Positions 41,628 to 50,291 of a stretch of DNA of 64,000 bases are shown here, piece after piece (within the stretch, counting starts at the first letter, position 1; every line of letters begins with the position of its first letter). The translations under genes and the position numbers were made by a program. The notes beneath the pieces are model-generated. The model ran no database searches, had not been told where the DNA came from, and saw only the letters and a program-made list of their open reading frames with translations. Location: the NCBI RefSeq assembly GCF_024298925.1, contig NZ_CP101283.1, forward strand, positions 1,240,001 to 1,304,000. The letters run 5' to 3'. Source of the stretch: Phenylobacterium sp. LH3H17 (GTDB lineage Bacteria > Pseudomonadota > Alphaproteobacteria > Caulobacterales > Caulobacteraceae).

Positions 41628-42520
41628 GGAACATGCCCCGCATCCTGCCCCTGATCGGCGTCACCATCGCCGGGGTCATGGGCCTGAACGCCCTGGCGGG
41701 CGCCCAGTCGCTGCCGGACCTGGTGTCCGGCGCGCGTGCGTTCGCGGAAGAAGCCGCCAAGGGTCCCAAGGAAAAGCCGTCCAAGGACGAGATGAAGGCC
41801 GAGACCGGCCTGGCCAAGGACGCCGCGGCCAAGGTGGCCCTGCCGTCCGCCGCCAGGCCTCCGGCCGTCTGCGCGCCCACCGCCGCGGAGTTGGCCAAGG
41901 AGGCAGGCCTCTCGCCCGCCGAACTCCAGGTGCTGCAAAGCCTGGGCGCCCGCCGCGGCCAGCTCGACAAGCGCGAGCAGGAGTTCGACGTGCAGCTGGC
42001 CCTGATGGCCGCCGCCGAGGCCAAGCTCGACGCCAAGATGAAGGCCCTGACCGGGCTGAAGGGCGACATCCAGGGCCTGATGGTCCAGGCCAACGGCAAG
42101 GAGCAGGCCGAGATCGACCGCCTGGTGAAGGTGTTCGAGACCATGAAGGCCAAGGACGCCGCGCCGCGCCTGGTGGGCCTGGACGACGCCGTGCGCGTGC
42201 CCATCGCCGCCAAGATGAAGGAGCGCTCGCTGGCGCCCATCCTGGCCGCCATGCCGCCGGCCGAGGCGCGCAAGCTGACCGAACTGCTGGCCCGCCGCTT
42301 CAGCGACGTGAAGAAGGTGGCCGAGGCCGCCAACGCCACGGCCGACGCGGCCGCGGCCGGGGTCGGCGCGCCCGCCGCGCCGGCCAAGGCTCCGGTCAAG
42401 GCCGCGGCGAAGGCCCCGCCCAAAGCCAAGCCCAAGCCTGCGGCCCAGGCCGCGGCCGCGCCGCCCAAGGCTGCCCCGCTCGCCGATCCGGCCGCCGCGC
42501 CGGCGCCCAAGGCCGGATAG
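41624..42520 (+). CDS. MotE-like flagellar/motility protein
   Basis: Secreted or membrane-bound protein of 298 residues with an N-terminal hydrophobic segment (about 6-27), a coiled-coil heptad-like middle (QLDKREQEFDVQLALMAAAEAKLDAKMKAL), then a MgtE-N/MotE-type segment (VFETMKAKDAAPRLVGLDDAVRVPIAAKMKERSLAPILAAMPPAEARKLTELLARR). It ends in a 65-residue Pro/Ala/Lys-rich tail. MotE is a chaperone for the periplasmic motility protein MotC in rhizobia; the role here is inferred from sequence and flagellar context. Translationally coupled to both upstream genes. Confidence 0.72.
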   Translation: MRNMPRILPLIGVTIAGVMGLNALAGAQSLPDLVSGARAFAEEAAKGPKEKPSKDEMKAETGLAKDAAAKVALPSAARPPAVCAPTAAELAKEAGLSPAELQVLQSLGARRGQLDKREQEFDVQLALMAAAEAKLDAKMKALTGLKGDIQGLMVQANGKEQAEIDRLVKVFETMKAKDAAPRLVGLDDAVRVPIAAKMKERSLAPILAAMPPAEARKLTELLARRFSDVKKVAEAANATADAAAAGVGAPAAPAKAPVKAAAKAPPKAKPKPAAQAAAAPPKAAPLADPAAAPAPKAG

Positions 42521-42524
42521 GGCC

Positions 42525-45464
42525 GTGGGTCTGCGCCACGCCCTTCGCTCGACGGTGGCGGCGATCGCCATCGCGGGCGTCGTCGCGCCTCCGGGCCTGG
42601 CGGCGCCGGCCAAGGCCGTGGCCCCGCGCGGGCCGCTGGACGTGCGCGTGGCCCAGGCGCGGGACTTCTCGCGCATCGAGTTCCATTGGTCGGGCGGCGC
42701 TCGCGCGGTCAGCCGCCGTGACGGCCAGAAGCTGATCCTCAAGTTCAACCGCGACGCCAGTCCGGACATCGCTCGCCTGCGGGTCGACCCGCCGCGCTGG
42801 CTGAAGACCGCGGAGGCCAGGCGCTCGGCCGGCGGCGGCCTGGAACTGGTGCTGACCCTGGCCGACGACGCCGACGCCAAGGTCGGCGTCGACGGGGGCG
42901 CCACCTATGTGAACCTGTTCGAGAAGCCGCCCGCTCCGGTGGCCGAGGCCGCGCCGGCGGAGGTCGCCGAGGCGGAGGCGCCGCCCGAGCCCCCTCGCGC
43001 CAATCCGGTCCCGGCCGGCGGCGTGGTCCGCATGGAGGCCAGGGTCGCCAACGGCCAGGTGAGCTTCAGCTTCCCCTGGGCAAATCCCAACGGGGCGGCG
43101 GTGTTCCGTCGCGGCGACGCCATCTGGGTGGTGTTCGACGCCCCGGCCAAGCTGGACGTCTCCACCGCCCCGCGGGGCCTGCGCCATTTCACCGGCATGC
43201 AGGCCATGACCGGGACCAGCTATTCGGCGGTGCGCATCGCCACCCCGGCCTCGACCCCGTTCTTCGCCGCCAGCCAGGGGGCGGTCTGGACCGTCACGCT
43301 CGGGCCCGGCGCCCAGGGCCAGCAGGCCAGTCTGGTGCGCATCGCTCGCGACCAGGCCGGCGGCCCGGCAGGCCTGAAGGCCGCGGTGGCCGGGATCACC
43401 GGGACGCTGGTGGTGGCCGATCCCGTGGTCGGCGACAGCCTGCAGGTCGTGACCGCGCTCGGCCCCGCCAAGGGCCTGCCCTCGCGCCGCGAGTTCGTGC
43501 AGATGGCACTGCTGCCCTCGGCCCAGGGCCTGGCGGTGGAGTCCTACGTCGAGGACCTCTCGGTCAGCCGCGAGGGCGACCTGATCCATATCGGTCGTCC
43601 CCAGGGCCTGGCCCTCTCGCCAGCCGCGGCCGGGGCCGAGCGGGTCCAGTCGGTGATGGGCGCCCCGCAGCAGGCCAGCATGCCCGGCCTGATTGACGCC
43701 ACCTGGAGCAAGACCGGGTCCGGCGGCTTCCTGGCCCGCTACAACGCCCTGCTCTCGGCCTCCAACGAGGAGGCCGCCAAGGGCGCGGACGCGCCGTTGG
43801 CCGCGCGCATGGCGCTCGCCCGGTTCCTGGTCGGTTCGGAGCTGTCGTTCGAGGCCATCGGGGTGCTCAACGACGCCGTGCGCCGCCATCCGGCCCTGGC
43901 CGACGATCCCGAGTTCCGCGGCCTGCGCGGCATCGCCCGAGTGATGGCGCGGCGATACAAGGAGGCCCAGGCCGACTTCTCCGCCCCGATCCTCTCCGAC
44001 GATCCCTCCAGCGCGCTCTGGCGCTCCTACATCGCCGTCCAGCTCGCCCAGTGGCCGGAGGCGCGCGCCCAGTTCTCCTCCGGCGCCGAGGCCTTCAACC
44101 AGTTCTCGCCCAAGTGGAAGGCGCGCTTCGCCCGCTCCGACGCCCAGGCCGCGCTGCAACTCGGCGACCTCAACGGCGCCGAGGGCCGCATCCGCCTGGC
44201 CCTGATGGACAAGACCGAGCCGCTGGAGGAGCTGGCCACCCGGCTGGTCCAGGCCCAGGTGGTCGAGGCGCTGGGCCATACCGACCGCGCCTTGCGGATC
44301 TATGCGGCCGTCGCCGGCGCGCCGATCGAGAGCCTGTCGGCGCCGGCCCTGCTGCACGCCACCCAGATCCGCCTCGACACCGGAAAGATCACCCCGCTGC
44401 AGGCGGCCAACGTGTTCGACGGCCTGCGCTACCGTTGGCGCGGCGACTCCACCGAGCTGGAGACTATCCGCGCGCTGGGCCAGCTCTATCTGAACCAGGG
44501 CCGCTATCGCGAGGCCCTGGAGGCCCTGCGCTCGGCCGGCCAGCGGCTGCCCGACCTGCCGGCCGCCCTGCAACTCCAGACGGACCTGGCCGCGGCCTTC
44601 CGCGCCCTGTTCCTGGACGGCGCCGCCGACGGCCTGGAGCCGATCCAGGCGCTGGCCCTGTTCTTCGACTTCAAGGAGCTGACCCCGCTGGGCGCCGACG
44701 GCGACCTGATGGTCCGTAAGCTGGTCCGCCGGCTGGTCGACGTCGACCTGCTGGACCAGGCCGCCCAGCTCTTGAGCTACCAGGCCGAAAACCGCCTGGA
44801 CGGGGTGCCCCGCGCCCAGGTGGCCACCGACCTCGCCCTCATCTACCTGATGGACCGCAAGCCCGAGAAGGCCATGCAGGCCATCAACGGCTCGCGCACC
44901 ACCATCCTGCCGACCTCGCTCAACAACGAACGCCGCCTGGTGGAGGCCCGCGCCCTGATGGGCCTGGGCCGTCTCGACCACGCCCTGGAGGTGATCGACC
45001 GCGACGCCTCCCGCGAGGCCAACGACCTGCGAGCCGAGGTGATCTGGAAACAGAAGGACTGGCCCGCGGCCGGCGGCCAGTTCGAGAAGAGCCTGGGCGA
45101 CCGCTGGAAGCAGCCCGGCGCCCTCACCAGCGAGGAGGAGGGCAAGCTGCTGCGCGCCGGCGTCGCCTTCAGCCTGGCCGGCGACGAGCCCGCTCTCGAC
45201 CGCCTCAACCAGCGCTACGGCGGCTTCTACGACCAGGCCCGCAATCCCGAGGCCCTGCGCGTGGCCCTGACCGGCGTGCAGTCGGGCCGCCTGAACGTCG
45301 CCGACTTCGGCCGGGTGACCGCCGACAACGAGGCCTTCTCCGGCTGGGTCGACAAGATGAAGGTCCGCTTCCGGCAGAAGCCGGGACCGACGGGCGGCGC
45401 CAAGCCCGCCGCTGCTCCCGCCAAGCAGGCGGCGACCGGTGCGGCTCCGGCGGCCAAGGGCTGA
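42525..45464 (+). CDS. Large secreted TPR protein associated with the flagellar cluster
   Basis: Protein of 979 residues, starting with GTG four bases after the MotE-like stop. It has a signal peptide (about 1-27), a beta-rich AMIN-like region (about 30-120: VAQARDFSRIEFHWSGG), a Pro/Ala-rich linker, then a long helical repeat region (about 420-940) with TPR-like units (for example LARFLVGSELSFEAIGVLNDAV and LGQLYLNQGRYREALEALRSAG). The C-terminus is Pro/Ala/Lys-rich. It may scaffold a periplasmic flagellar or polar complex. Function unproven. Confidence 0.78.
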   Translation: MGLRHALRSTVAAIAIAGVVAPPGLAAPAKAVAPRGPLDVRVAQARDFSRIEFHWSGGARAVSRRDGQKLILKFNRDASPDIARLRVDPPRWLKTAEARRSAGGGLELVLTLADDADAKVGVDGGATYVNLFEKPPAPVAEAAPAEVAEAEAPPEPPRANPVPAGGVVRMEARVANGQVSFSFPWANPNGAAVFRRGDAIWVVFDAPAKLDVSTAPRGLRHFTGMQAMTGTSYSAVRIATPASTPFFAASQGAVWTVTLGPGAQGQQASLVRIARDQAGGPAGLKAAVAGITGTLVVADPVVGDSLQVVTALGPAKGLPSRREFVQMALLPSAQGLAVESYVEDLSVSREGDLIHIGRPQGLALSPAAAGAERVQSVMGAPQQASMPGLIDATWSKTGSGGFLARYNALLSASNEEAAKGADAPLAARMALARFLVGSELSFEAIGVLNDAVRRHPALADDPEFRGLRGIARVMARRYKEAQADFSAPILSDDPSSALWRSYIAVQLAQWPEARAQFSSGAEAFNQFSPKWKARFARSDAQAALQLGDLNGAEGRIRLALMDKTEPLEELATRLVQAQVVEALGHTDRALRIYAAVAGAPIESLSAPALLHATQIRLDTGKITPLQAANVFDGLRYRWRGDSTELETIRALGQLYLNQGRYREALEALRSAGQRLPDLPAALQLQTDLAAAFRALFLDGAADGLEPIQALALFFDFKELTPLGADGDLMVRKLVRRLVDVDLLDQAAQLLSYQAENRLDGVPRAQVATDLALIYLMDRKPEKAMQAINGSRTTILPTSLNNERRLVEARALMGLGRLDHALEVIDRDASREANDLRAEVIWKQKDWPAAGGQFEKSLGDRWKQPGALTSEEEGKLLRAGVAFSLAGDEPALDRLNQRYGGFYDQARNPEALRVALTGVQSGRLNVADFGRVTADNEAFSGWVDKMKVRFRQKPGPTGGAKPAAAPAKQAATGAAPAAKG

Positions 45465-45472
45465 CCCAATAG

Positions 45473-45561
45473 CCGCTCATCCCGGCGAAGGCCGGGACCC
45501 AGATTCATCCAGGGCGCCTAGTGAGTTTCACCTGGGTCCCGGCCTTCGCCGGGATGAGCGG
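45473..45561. repeat. Perfect 30-bp inverted repeat with 29-base spacer
   Basis: Arms 45473-45502 and 45532-45561 are perfect reverse complements, each itself containing the palindrome CCCGGCGAAGGCCGGG. It sits between convergent genes (the TPR gene ending 45464 and fliP ending 45571). It looks like a REP-like intergenic palindrome of the kind common in Caulobacteraceae, and could end transcription from both sides as a long hairpin. Confidence 0.85.
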
Positions 45562-45570
45562 GGGTACGCC

Positions 45571-46368
45571 CTATCCCCCGCCGCCCCCGCGCTGGAAGCT
45601 CTCGACCAGGCTGCCCGCCACCAGCCGCCAGCCGTCCACCAGGACGAAGAAGATCAGCTTGAAGGGCAGCGACACCACCACCGGGGGCAGCATCATCATG
45701 CCCATGCTCATCAGCACACTGGCCACCACCAGGTCGATGACCAGGAAGGGGATGAACAGCAGGAAGCCGATCTCGAAGGCGCGCTTCAGCTCCGAGATCA
45801 TGAAGGCCGGCGTCACCACCTGCAGCGGGGTCTCGGCGATGGTGGCCGGGCGCTCGATCTTGGACAGGCGGATGAACAGGGCCAGGTCCTCGCGGTCCAC
45901 CTGGCTCAGCATGAAGGTCTTCACCGGCGCGCTGGCCGCGTCGAAAGCCGCCGGGATCTCCATCTGCTGGTCCATCAGCGGCTTGATCCCCTCGTCATAG
46001 GACCGCTGCAGGGTCGGGCCCATGACGATTGCCGTCAGGAACAGGGCCAGGCTGATCAGCACGGCGTTGGGCGGGCTCTGCTGCAGGCCGAGCGCCGTGC
46101 GCAGCAGGCCCAGCACCACCACGATCCGCACGAAGGATGTGGTCATGATGACGATCGACGGCGCCAGCGACAGCACCGTCAGCAGGCCCATGAGCTGGAC
46201 CACCCGCTCGGTGAGGCCGGCCCCGGTGCCGAGGTCGATGTTCACCGCCTGGGCGGCGGCCGCGACCGGGAAGATCAGGGCAGCCAGGGTGGCCAGGACC
46301 GACAGGCCCGCGGCGCGGCGCCAGTCGGCGGCCTCGAGATGAAACAGGGCGGAGAAGAGCTTGCGCAT
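45571..46368 (-). CDS. fliP: Flagellar export apparatus protein FliP
   Basis: Type III export channel protein of 265 residues. Motifs: LMGLLTVLSLAPSIVIMTTSFVRIVVVLGLLRTALGLQQSPPNAVLISLALFLTAIVMGP, LALFIRLSKIERPATIAETPLQVVTPAFMISELKRAFEIGFLLFIPFLVIDLVVASVLMSMGMMMLPPVVVSLPFKLIFFVLVDGW. It has a signal-like hydrophobic start. It overlaps the fliO stop by one base. Confidence 0.97.
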   Translation of the reverse strand: MRKLFSALFHLEAADWRRAAGLSVLATLAALIFPVAAAAQAVNIDLGTGAGLTERVVQLMGLLTVLSLAPSIVIMTTSFVRIVVVLGLLRTALGLQQSPPNAVLISLALFLTAIVMGPTLQRSYDEGIKPLMDQQMEIPAAFDAASAPVKTFMLSQVDREDLALFIRLSKIERPATIAETPLQVVTPAFMISELKRAFEIGFLLFIPFLVIDLVVASVLMSMGMMMLPPVVVSLPFKLIFFVLVDGWRLVAGSLVESFQRGGGGG

Positions 46369-46652
46369 CACGCCGCCGTCTTGGGTTTGCGCTGGGCGGG
46401 GGGCTGGGTCAGCACCTGGCCCTCGCCCAGCAGCAGCAGGCGCTCCTGGCCGTCGAAGGAGACCACCACCAGCCGCCGGGAGGGGTCGAGCACCAGGCTC
46501 TCCACGATGGCCAGCCGCCGTTCCTTGCGGGTGGGCGAGAACCGCGCGAGCGCGTCGGGTCCGAAGCGGCGCAGCGCCACGGCGGCCATGCCCACCAGCC
46601 CCAGGGTCAGGGCGAGCGCGAAGACCGCGCGGACGAAGTCGGCGAATTCCAT
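46368..46652 (-). CDS. fliO: Flagellar biosynthetic protein FliO
   Basis: Small inner-membrane protein of 94 residues that stabilises FliP during export gate assembly. One N-terminal membrane helix (FVRAVFALALTLGLVGMAAVAL) and a basic cytosolic domain with RRLAIVESLVLDPSRRLVVVSFDGQERLLLLG, the typical FliO beta-strand pattern. It is directly coupled to fliP. Confidence 0.85.
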   Translation of the reverse strand: MEFADFVRAVFALALTLGLVGMAAVALRRFGPDALARFSPTRKERRLAIVESLVLDPSRRLVVVSFDGQERLLLLGEGQVLTQPPAQRKPKTAA

Positions 46653-46714
46653 CGGGGAGGGCGGGTCCGAAGACGAGGAGAGCGTGTCGGCTCAAGGGTT
46701 TGCCCCAAGGCTCC

Positions 46715-46729
46715 TTAAGGGCCGGTTAA
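46715..46729. promoter_or_regulatory. Full CtrA box TTAA-N7-TTAA between fliO and flgB
   Basis: Reads TTAAGGGCCGGTTAA, an exact match to the TTAA-N7-TTAA site bound by the cell-cycle regulator CtrA. It is 63 bases before the fliO start on one side and 25 bases before the flgB start on the other, so it fits a fliOP promoter best and could also act on flgB. Inference from motif and context. Confidence 0.7.
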
Positions 46730-46753
46730 CCCTGTTTGTTCACCATAACCGCC

Positions 46754-47173
46754 ATGAATCTCGCCGAAATCCCGCTGTTCTCCATGCTGCGCGGCCGGCT
46801 GGGCCACCTGAGCGAGCGCCAAAGGGTGGTCTCTCAGAACGTGGCCAATTCCGACACGCCCGGCTACACGCCCTCGGACGTGAAACCCTACAGCTTCGAG
46901 GCCCAGGTGAAGGGCGTGGTCCTGACTCCGGTGCAGACCCCGACCCAGCCCGGCCACATGACCGCGCCGGGGGTCCGCAAGGGGCTGGGCAGTCAGTTCA
47001 AGTCGGTGAAGGCCCGCGACTCCGAGACCACCCTCGACGGCAATTCGGTGGTCCTGGAAGAAGAGATGATGAAAATGGCCGACGCGCGCATGAGCTATGA
47101 CGCGGCCATCGGCTTCTACCAGAAATCGCTGGGCCTGCTGCGCATGGCCAGCCGCGCGCCCGGCCGCGGTTAG
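46754..47173 (+). CDS. flgB: Flagellar proximal rod protein FlgB
   Basis: Rod protein of 139 residues with the conserved segment VVSQNVANSDTPGYTPSDVKPYSFE and the C-terminal GNSVVLEEEMMKMADARMSYDAAIGFYQKSLGLLRMA. Start at ATG 46754. It is followed by flgC 10 bases after the stop. Confidence 0.95.
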   Translation: MNLAEIPLFSMLRGRLGHLSERQRVVSQNVANSDTPGYTPSDVKPYSFEAQVKGVVLTPVQTPTQPGHMTAPGVRKGLGSQFKSVKARDSETTLDGNSVVLEEEMMKMADARMSYDAAIGFYQKSLGLLRMASRAPGRG

Positions 47174-47183
47174 AGAGGCCTAG

Positions 47184-47603
47184 ATGCCCAACATCAAGCC
47201 GGTCTCCGGCGCGCCGCAGGCCATCGCCACCACCGCCCTTCGCGCCCAGCAGGCGCGGATGCGGATCATCGCCGAGAACATGGCCAATGCGAACTCCGTG
47301 GCGCGCCAGGCCGGCGGCGATCCTTACCGCCGCCAGGTGCCGGTGTTCGAACCGGTGAAGACCGAAGCCGGCCAAGGCGTGCGCATGTCCAGGGTCGCCC
47401 CCGACCCGAAGGACTTCCGCAACGTCTACGACCCCAGCCATCCCTCGGCGGACACCAAGGGCTATGTGAAGCTGCCCAATGTCGACACCCTGATCGAGGC
47501 GCTCGACATGAAGGAGGCCCAGCGGGCCTACGAAGCCAACCTCAACGTGATCGAGACGGCGCGCGCCATGGAAATGCGCACCCTCGACATGCTCAAGAAA
47601 TAG
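47184..47603 (+). CDS. flgC: Flagellar proximal rod protein FlgC
   Basis: Rod protein of 139 residues. N-terminal ALRAQQARMRIIAENMANANSVARQAGGDPYRRQVPVFEPV and the C-terminal SHPSADTKGYVKLPNVDTLIEALDMKEAQRAYEANLNVIETARAMEMRTLDMLKK match FlgC. It is part of flgB-flgC-fliE. Confidence 0.96.
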   Translation: MPNIKPVSGAPQAIATTALRAQQARMRIIAENMANANSVARQAGGDPYRRQVPVFEPVKTEAGQGVRMSRVAPDPKDFRNVYDPSHPSADTKGYVKLPNVDTLIEALDMKEAQRAYEANLNVIETARAMEMRTLDMLKK

Positions 47604-47614
47604 GGCGCTGACCG

Positions 47615-47920
47615 ATGATGACCGCCCTCGCCGCCGCCAAGGCCTACGCCGCCACCCAGAACAGCGGGATCAAGGCGCCCACCGGCGCCCAGGAAGACGG
47701 CGGCCTCGACTTCGGCGCCATGGTCAAGTCGGCCATCCAGGACGCCATGACGGCGACCAAGACCGCCGAGACCCAGATCGCCGCCAACGTGGCCGGCAAG
47801 GCCGAGCTGATCGACGTGGTCACGGCCATCTCGGCCGCAGAGGCCAGCCTGGAGACCGTCATGGCGGTCCGCGACCAGGTGATCAACGCCTACCAGGAAA
47901 TCATGCGGATGCCGATCTGA
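47615..47920 (+). CDS. fliE: Flagellar hook-basal body protein FliE
   Basis: Small protein of 101 residues that joins the MS ring to the rod. The family C-terminal half is clear: [70 protein letters not shown]. Two adjacent ATGs are possible starts. Last gene of the flgBC-fliE run. Confidence 0.95.
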   Translation: MMTALAAAKAYAATQNSGIKAPTGAQEDGGLDFGAMVKSAIQDAMTATKTAETQIAANVAGKAELIDVVTAISAAEASLETVMAVRDQVINAYQEIMRMPI

Positions 47921-47943
47921 CCGATCCTGTCTAAGGTTGGTCC

Positions 47944-48717
47944 ATGGCCCAACCTGCGATCGAGCTCATCGACATCGAAAAGCGCTACGGCGCCCATGCG
48001 GCGCTGGACGGGGTCAGCCTGTCGGTCGCCCCGGGGGAGTTCGTTGCCCTGGTGGGCGCCTCTGGCTCGGGCAAGACCACCCTGCTCAAGACCATCAACG
48101 GCCTGGCCTGGCCTGACGCCGGGACCGTGCGCGTCACCGGGGACCTGACCGCCAGCCGCGCGCCGCATGAGCTGCGCCGGCGGATCGGCTATGTGTTCCA
48201 GGAGATCGGCCTCTTCCCGCACCTGACCGTGGGCGAGAACATCGCCATCACCCCGAAATTGCTCGGCTGGGACAAGGCCAGGATGGCCGCCCGCGTCGAC
48301 GAGCTACTGGACCTCGTCGCCCTGCCGCGCGAGGTGGCCGCTCGGCTGCCGTCCGCCCTCTCCGGCGGCCAGAGGCAGAGGGTCGGCGTGGCTCGGGCGC
48401 TCGCCGCCCAGCCGGCCATCCTGCTGATGGACGAGCCCTTCGGCGCGCTGGACCCGGTCACCCGCGAGGAGCTCGGCTCCGACTACCGCGCCCTGCATGA
48501 AAAGCTCTCGCTCACCACCGTCATGGTCACCCACGACATGACCGAGGCCGTTCTGCTGGCCGACCGGATCGTGGTGCTGAAAGCCGGGCGCATCGTCGCC
48601 GACGGGACCCCGGGCCACCTGCTCGCCACCAGCCGCGACCCTGACGTCCTGTCCCTGCTGGAGGCCCCGCGCCGCCAGGCCGAGCGGCTGCGCGCCCGGC
48701 TGGAGGCCGCCTCGTGA
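47944..48717 (+). CDS. ABC transporter ATPase, osmoprotectant (OpuCA/YehX) type
   Basis: ATPase of 257 residues with Walker A GASGSGKT (about residues 38-45), Q-loop VFQEIGLFPHLTV, signature LSGGQRQRVGVARAL and Walker B LLMDEPFGALDP. It resembles the ATPases of glycine betaine/choline/carnitine importers but lacks the C-terminal CBS pair that often senses ionic strength, so ionic gating is uncertain. The next gene, coupled by GTGA overlap, is the membrane-plus-binding protein. Confidence 0.87.
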   Translation: MAQPAIELIDIEKRYGAHAALDGVSLSVAPGEFVALVGASGSGKTTLLKTINGLAWPDAGTVRVTGDLTASRAPHELRRRIGYVFQEIGLFPHLTVGENIAITPKLLGWDKARMAARVDELLDLVALPREVAARLPSALSGGQRQRVGVARALAAQPAILLMDEPFGALDPVTREELGSDYRALHEKLSLTTVMVTHDMTEAVLLADRIVVLKAGRIVADGTPGHLLATSRDPDVLSLLEAPRRQAERLRARLEAAS

Positions 48718-50285
48718 ACCCTCGGGTGGCGGACGCCTTCGCCCTGCTGCCGGAATATCTCGGCTGGCACGTGCTGCTCAGCGCCAGCGCGCTGGCGCTC
48801 GGCCTGCTGATCAGCCTGCCGCTGGCGGTGGCCGCCAGCCGCAGCCAGCGTCTACGCTGGCCGGTCCTGGCGCTGGCGGGCCTGATCCAGACCATTCCGA
48901 GCCTGGCCCTGCTGGCCCTGTTCTACCCGCTGCTGCTCGCCCTCTCGGCCCTCAGCTTGGCGACCTTCGGCCAGGGCTTCTCGGCGCTGGGCTTCCTCCC
49001 CTCGCTGCTGGCGCTCACCCTCTATTCGATGCTGCCGATCCTGCGCACCGCCACGGCCGGTATCCTCGGCGTCGATCCCGCGGTGCGCGAGGCCGCCGAC
49101 GGCGTCGGCATGACCGCCCGCCAGCGCCTGCTGCAGGTCGAGCTGCCGCTGGCCATGCCGGTGATCATGGCAGGGGTGCGCACGGCCGCGGTCTGGACCA
49201 TCGGGGCCGCGACCCTCTCCACCCCGGTCGGCCAGACCAGCCTGGGCAACTACATCTTCGCGGGGCTGCAGACCGAGAACTGGGTCTTCGTCCTGTTCGG
49301 CTGCGCGGCCTCGGCGGGGCTGGCCCTGGTCGCCGACCAGCTCCTGGGCCTGATCGAGACGGGAGCTGCGCGGCGTCGGCGCGTCCTGATCTTGGCCGGC
49401 GCCGCGCTGCTGGCGGTGGGCGTGGCCGCGGCCCTGCTGCCGCTCGCCAGCTTCGGCAAGCCGGCCAGCTACGTGGTCGGCGCCAAGAACTTCTCCGAGC
49501 AGTACATCCTGGCCGAGCTGATGGCCGGGCGGCTGGAGGGCGCAGGCGGTCAGGTCTCGCGCAAGGAGGACCTGGGCTCGGCGGTGGCCTACCGCGCGCT
49601 CGCCGCCGGCGAGCTCGATGTCTATGTCGACTATTCCGGCACCCTCTGGACCAACGTCCTGAAGCGGCAGGACAATCCCGGCCGCGCGGCGGTCCTGGCC
49701 GAGCTGACCACCGAGCTGAAGCGCCGCGACGGGGTGGTGGTCCTCGGTTCCCTGGGCTTCGAGAACGCCTACGCCTTCGCCATGCGCGCCGACCGCGCCC
49801 GGACGCTGGGCGTCACCAGCCTGGCCGACCTTGCCCGCGAGGCGCCGCGCCTGACCCTGGGTTCGGACCTGGAGTTCCTGTCGCGGCCGGAGTGGAAGGG
49901 CGTCGACGCCGCCTATGGCTTCAATTTCAAGGCCGAGCGGTCCTTCCAGCCCACCTTCATGTACCGGGCCCTGTCGGGCGGCGAGGCCGACGTGATCTCG
50001 GCCTTCTCGTCCGACGGCCGCATCGCCGCCGACAAGCTGATCGTGCTGACCGATCCGAAGGGCGCCCTGCCGCCCTATGACGCGGTGATCCTGATCTCGC
50101 CCAAGCGGGCAGGGGACGCCAAGCTGATCGAGGCCCTGCGGCCCCTGGTCGGCTCGATCAGCGTCGAGGCCATGCGCGCCGCCAACTACAGCGTCGACCG
50201 CGACACAGGGAAGGCCACGCCCGCCGAGGCGGCGCGCGGGCTTGAGCGGGGGCTTGCGGCGCAGTCGGCCAACGCGGCGCCCTGA
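48714..50285 (+). CDS. Fused permease and substrate-binding protein, osmoprotectant (OpuC-type) ABC transporter
   Basis: Protein of 523 residues. Residues 1-215 are an ABC permease with several helices and the EAA-like loop REAADGVGMTARQRLLQVELPLAMPVIMAGVRTAAVWTIGAATL. A membrane helix at about 222-242 links it to a periplasmic substrate-binding domain (about 255-510) with VVGAKNFSEQYILAELMAGRLE and DVYVDYSGTLWTNVL, typical of OpuAC/OsmX-like binding proteins. It probably imports glycine betaine, choline or a related compatible solute. It starts with GTG and is translationally coupled to the ATPase. Fusion of permease and binding domain is known in this family. Confidence 0.88.
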   Translation: MNPRVADAFALLPEYLGWHVLLSASALALGLLISLPLAVAASRSQRLRWPVLALAGLIQTIPSLALLALFYPLLLALSALSLATFGQGFSALGFLPSLLALTLYSMLPILRTATAGILGVDPAVREAADGVGMTARQRLLQVELPLAMPVIMAGVRTAAVWTIGAATLSTPVGQTSLGNYIFAGLQTENWVFVLFGCAASAGLALVADQLLGLIETGAARRRRVLILAGAALLAVGVAAALLPLASFGKPASYVVGAKNFSEQYILAELMAGRLEGAGGQVSRKEDLGSAVAYRALAAGELDVYVDYSGTLWTNVLKRQDNPGRAAVLAELTTELKRRDGVVVLGSLGFENAYAFAMRADRARTLGVTSLADLAREAPRLTLGSDLEFLSRPEWKGVDAAYGFNFKAERSFQPTFMYRALSGGEADVISAFSSDGRIAADKLIVLTDPKGALPPYDAVILISPKRAGDAKLIEALRPLVGSISVEAMRAANYSVDRDTGKATPAEAARGLERGLAAQSANAAP

Positions 50286-50291
50286 ACAAGT

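Noticed and set aside
42396..44981. 861-residue minus-strand ORF opposite the TPR gene
   Set aside because: Shadow of the high-GC plus-strand gene; it is low in complexity (Gln/Arg/Gly-rich), has no recognisable family and lies wholly inside a real gene.
45439..47100. 553-residue plus-strand ORF across the inverted repeat, fliP, fliO and flgB
   Set aside because: Runs antisense through fliP and fliO and enters flgB out of frame; not a gene.
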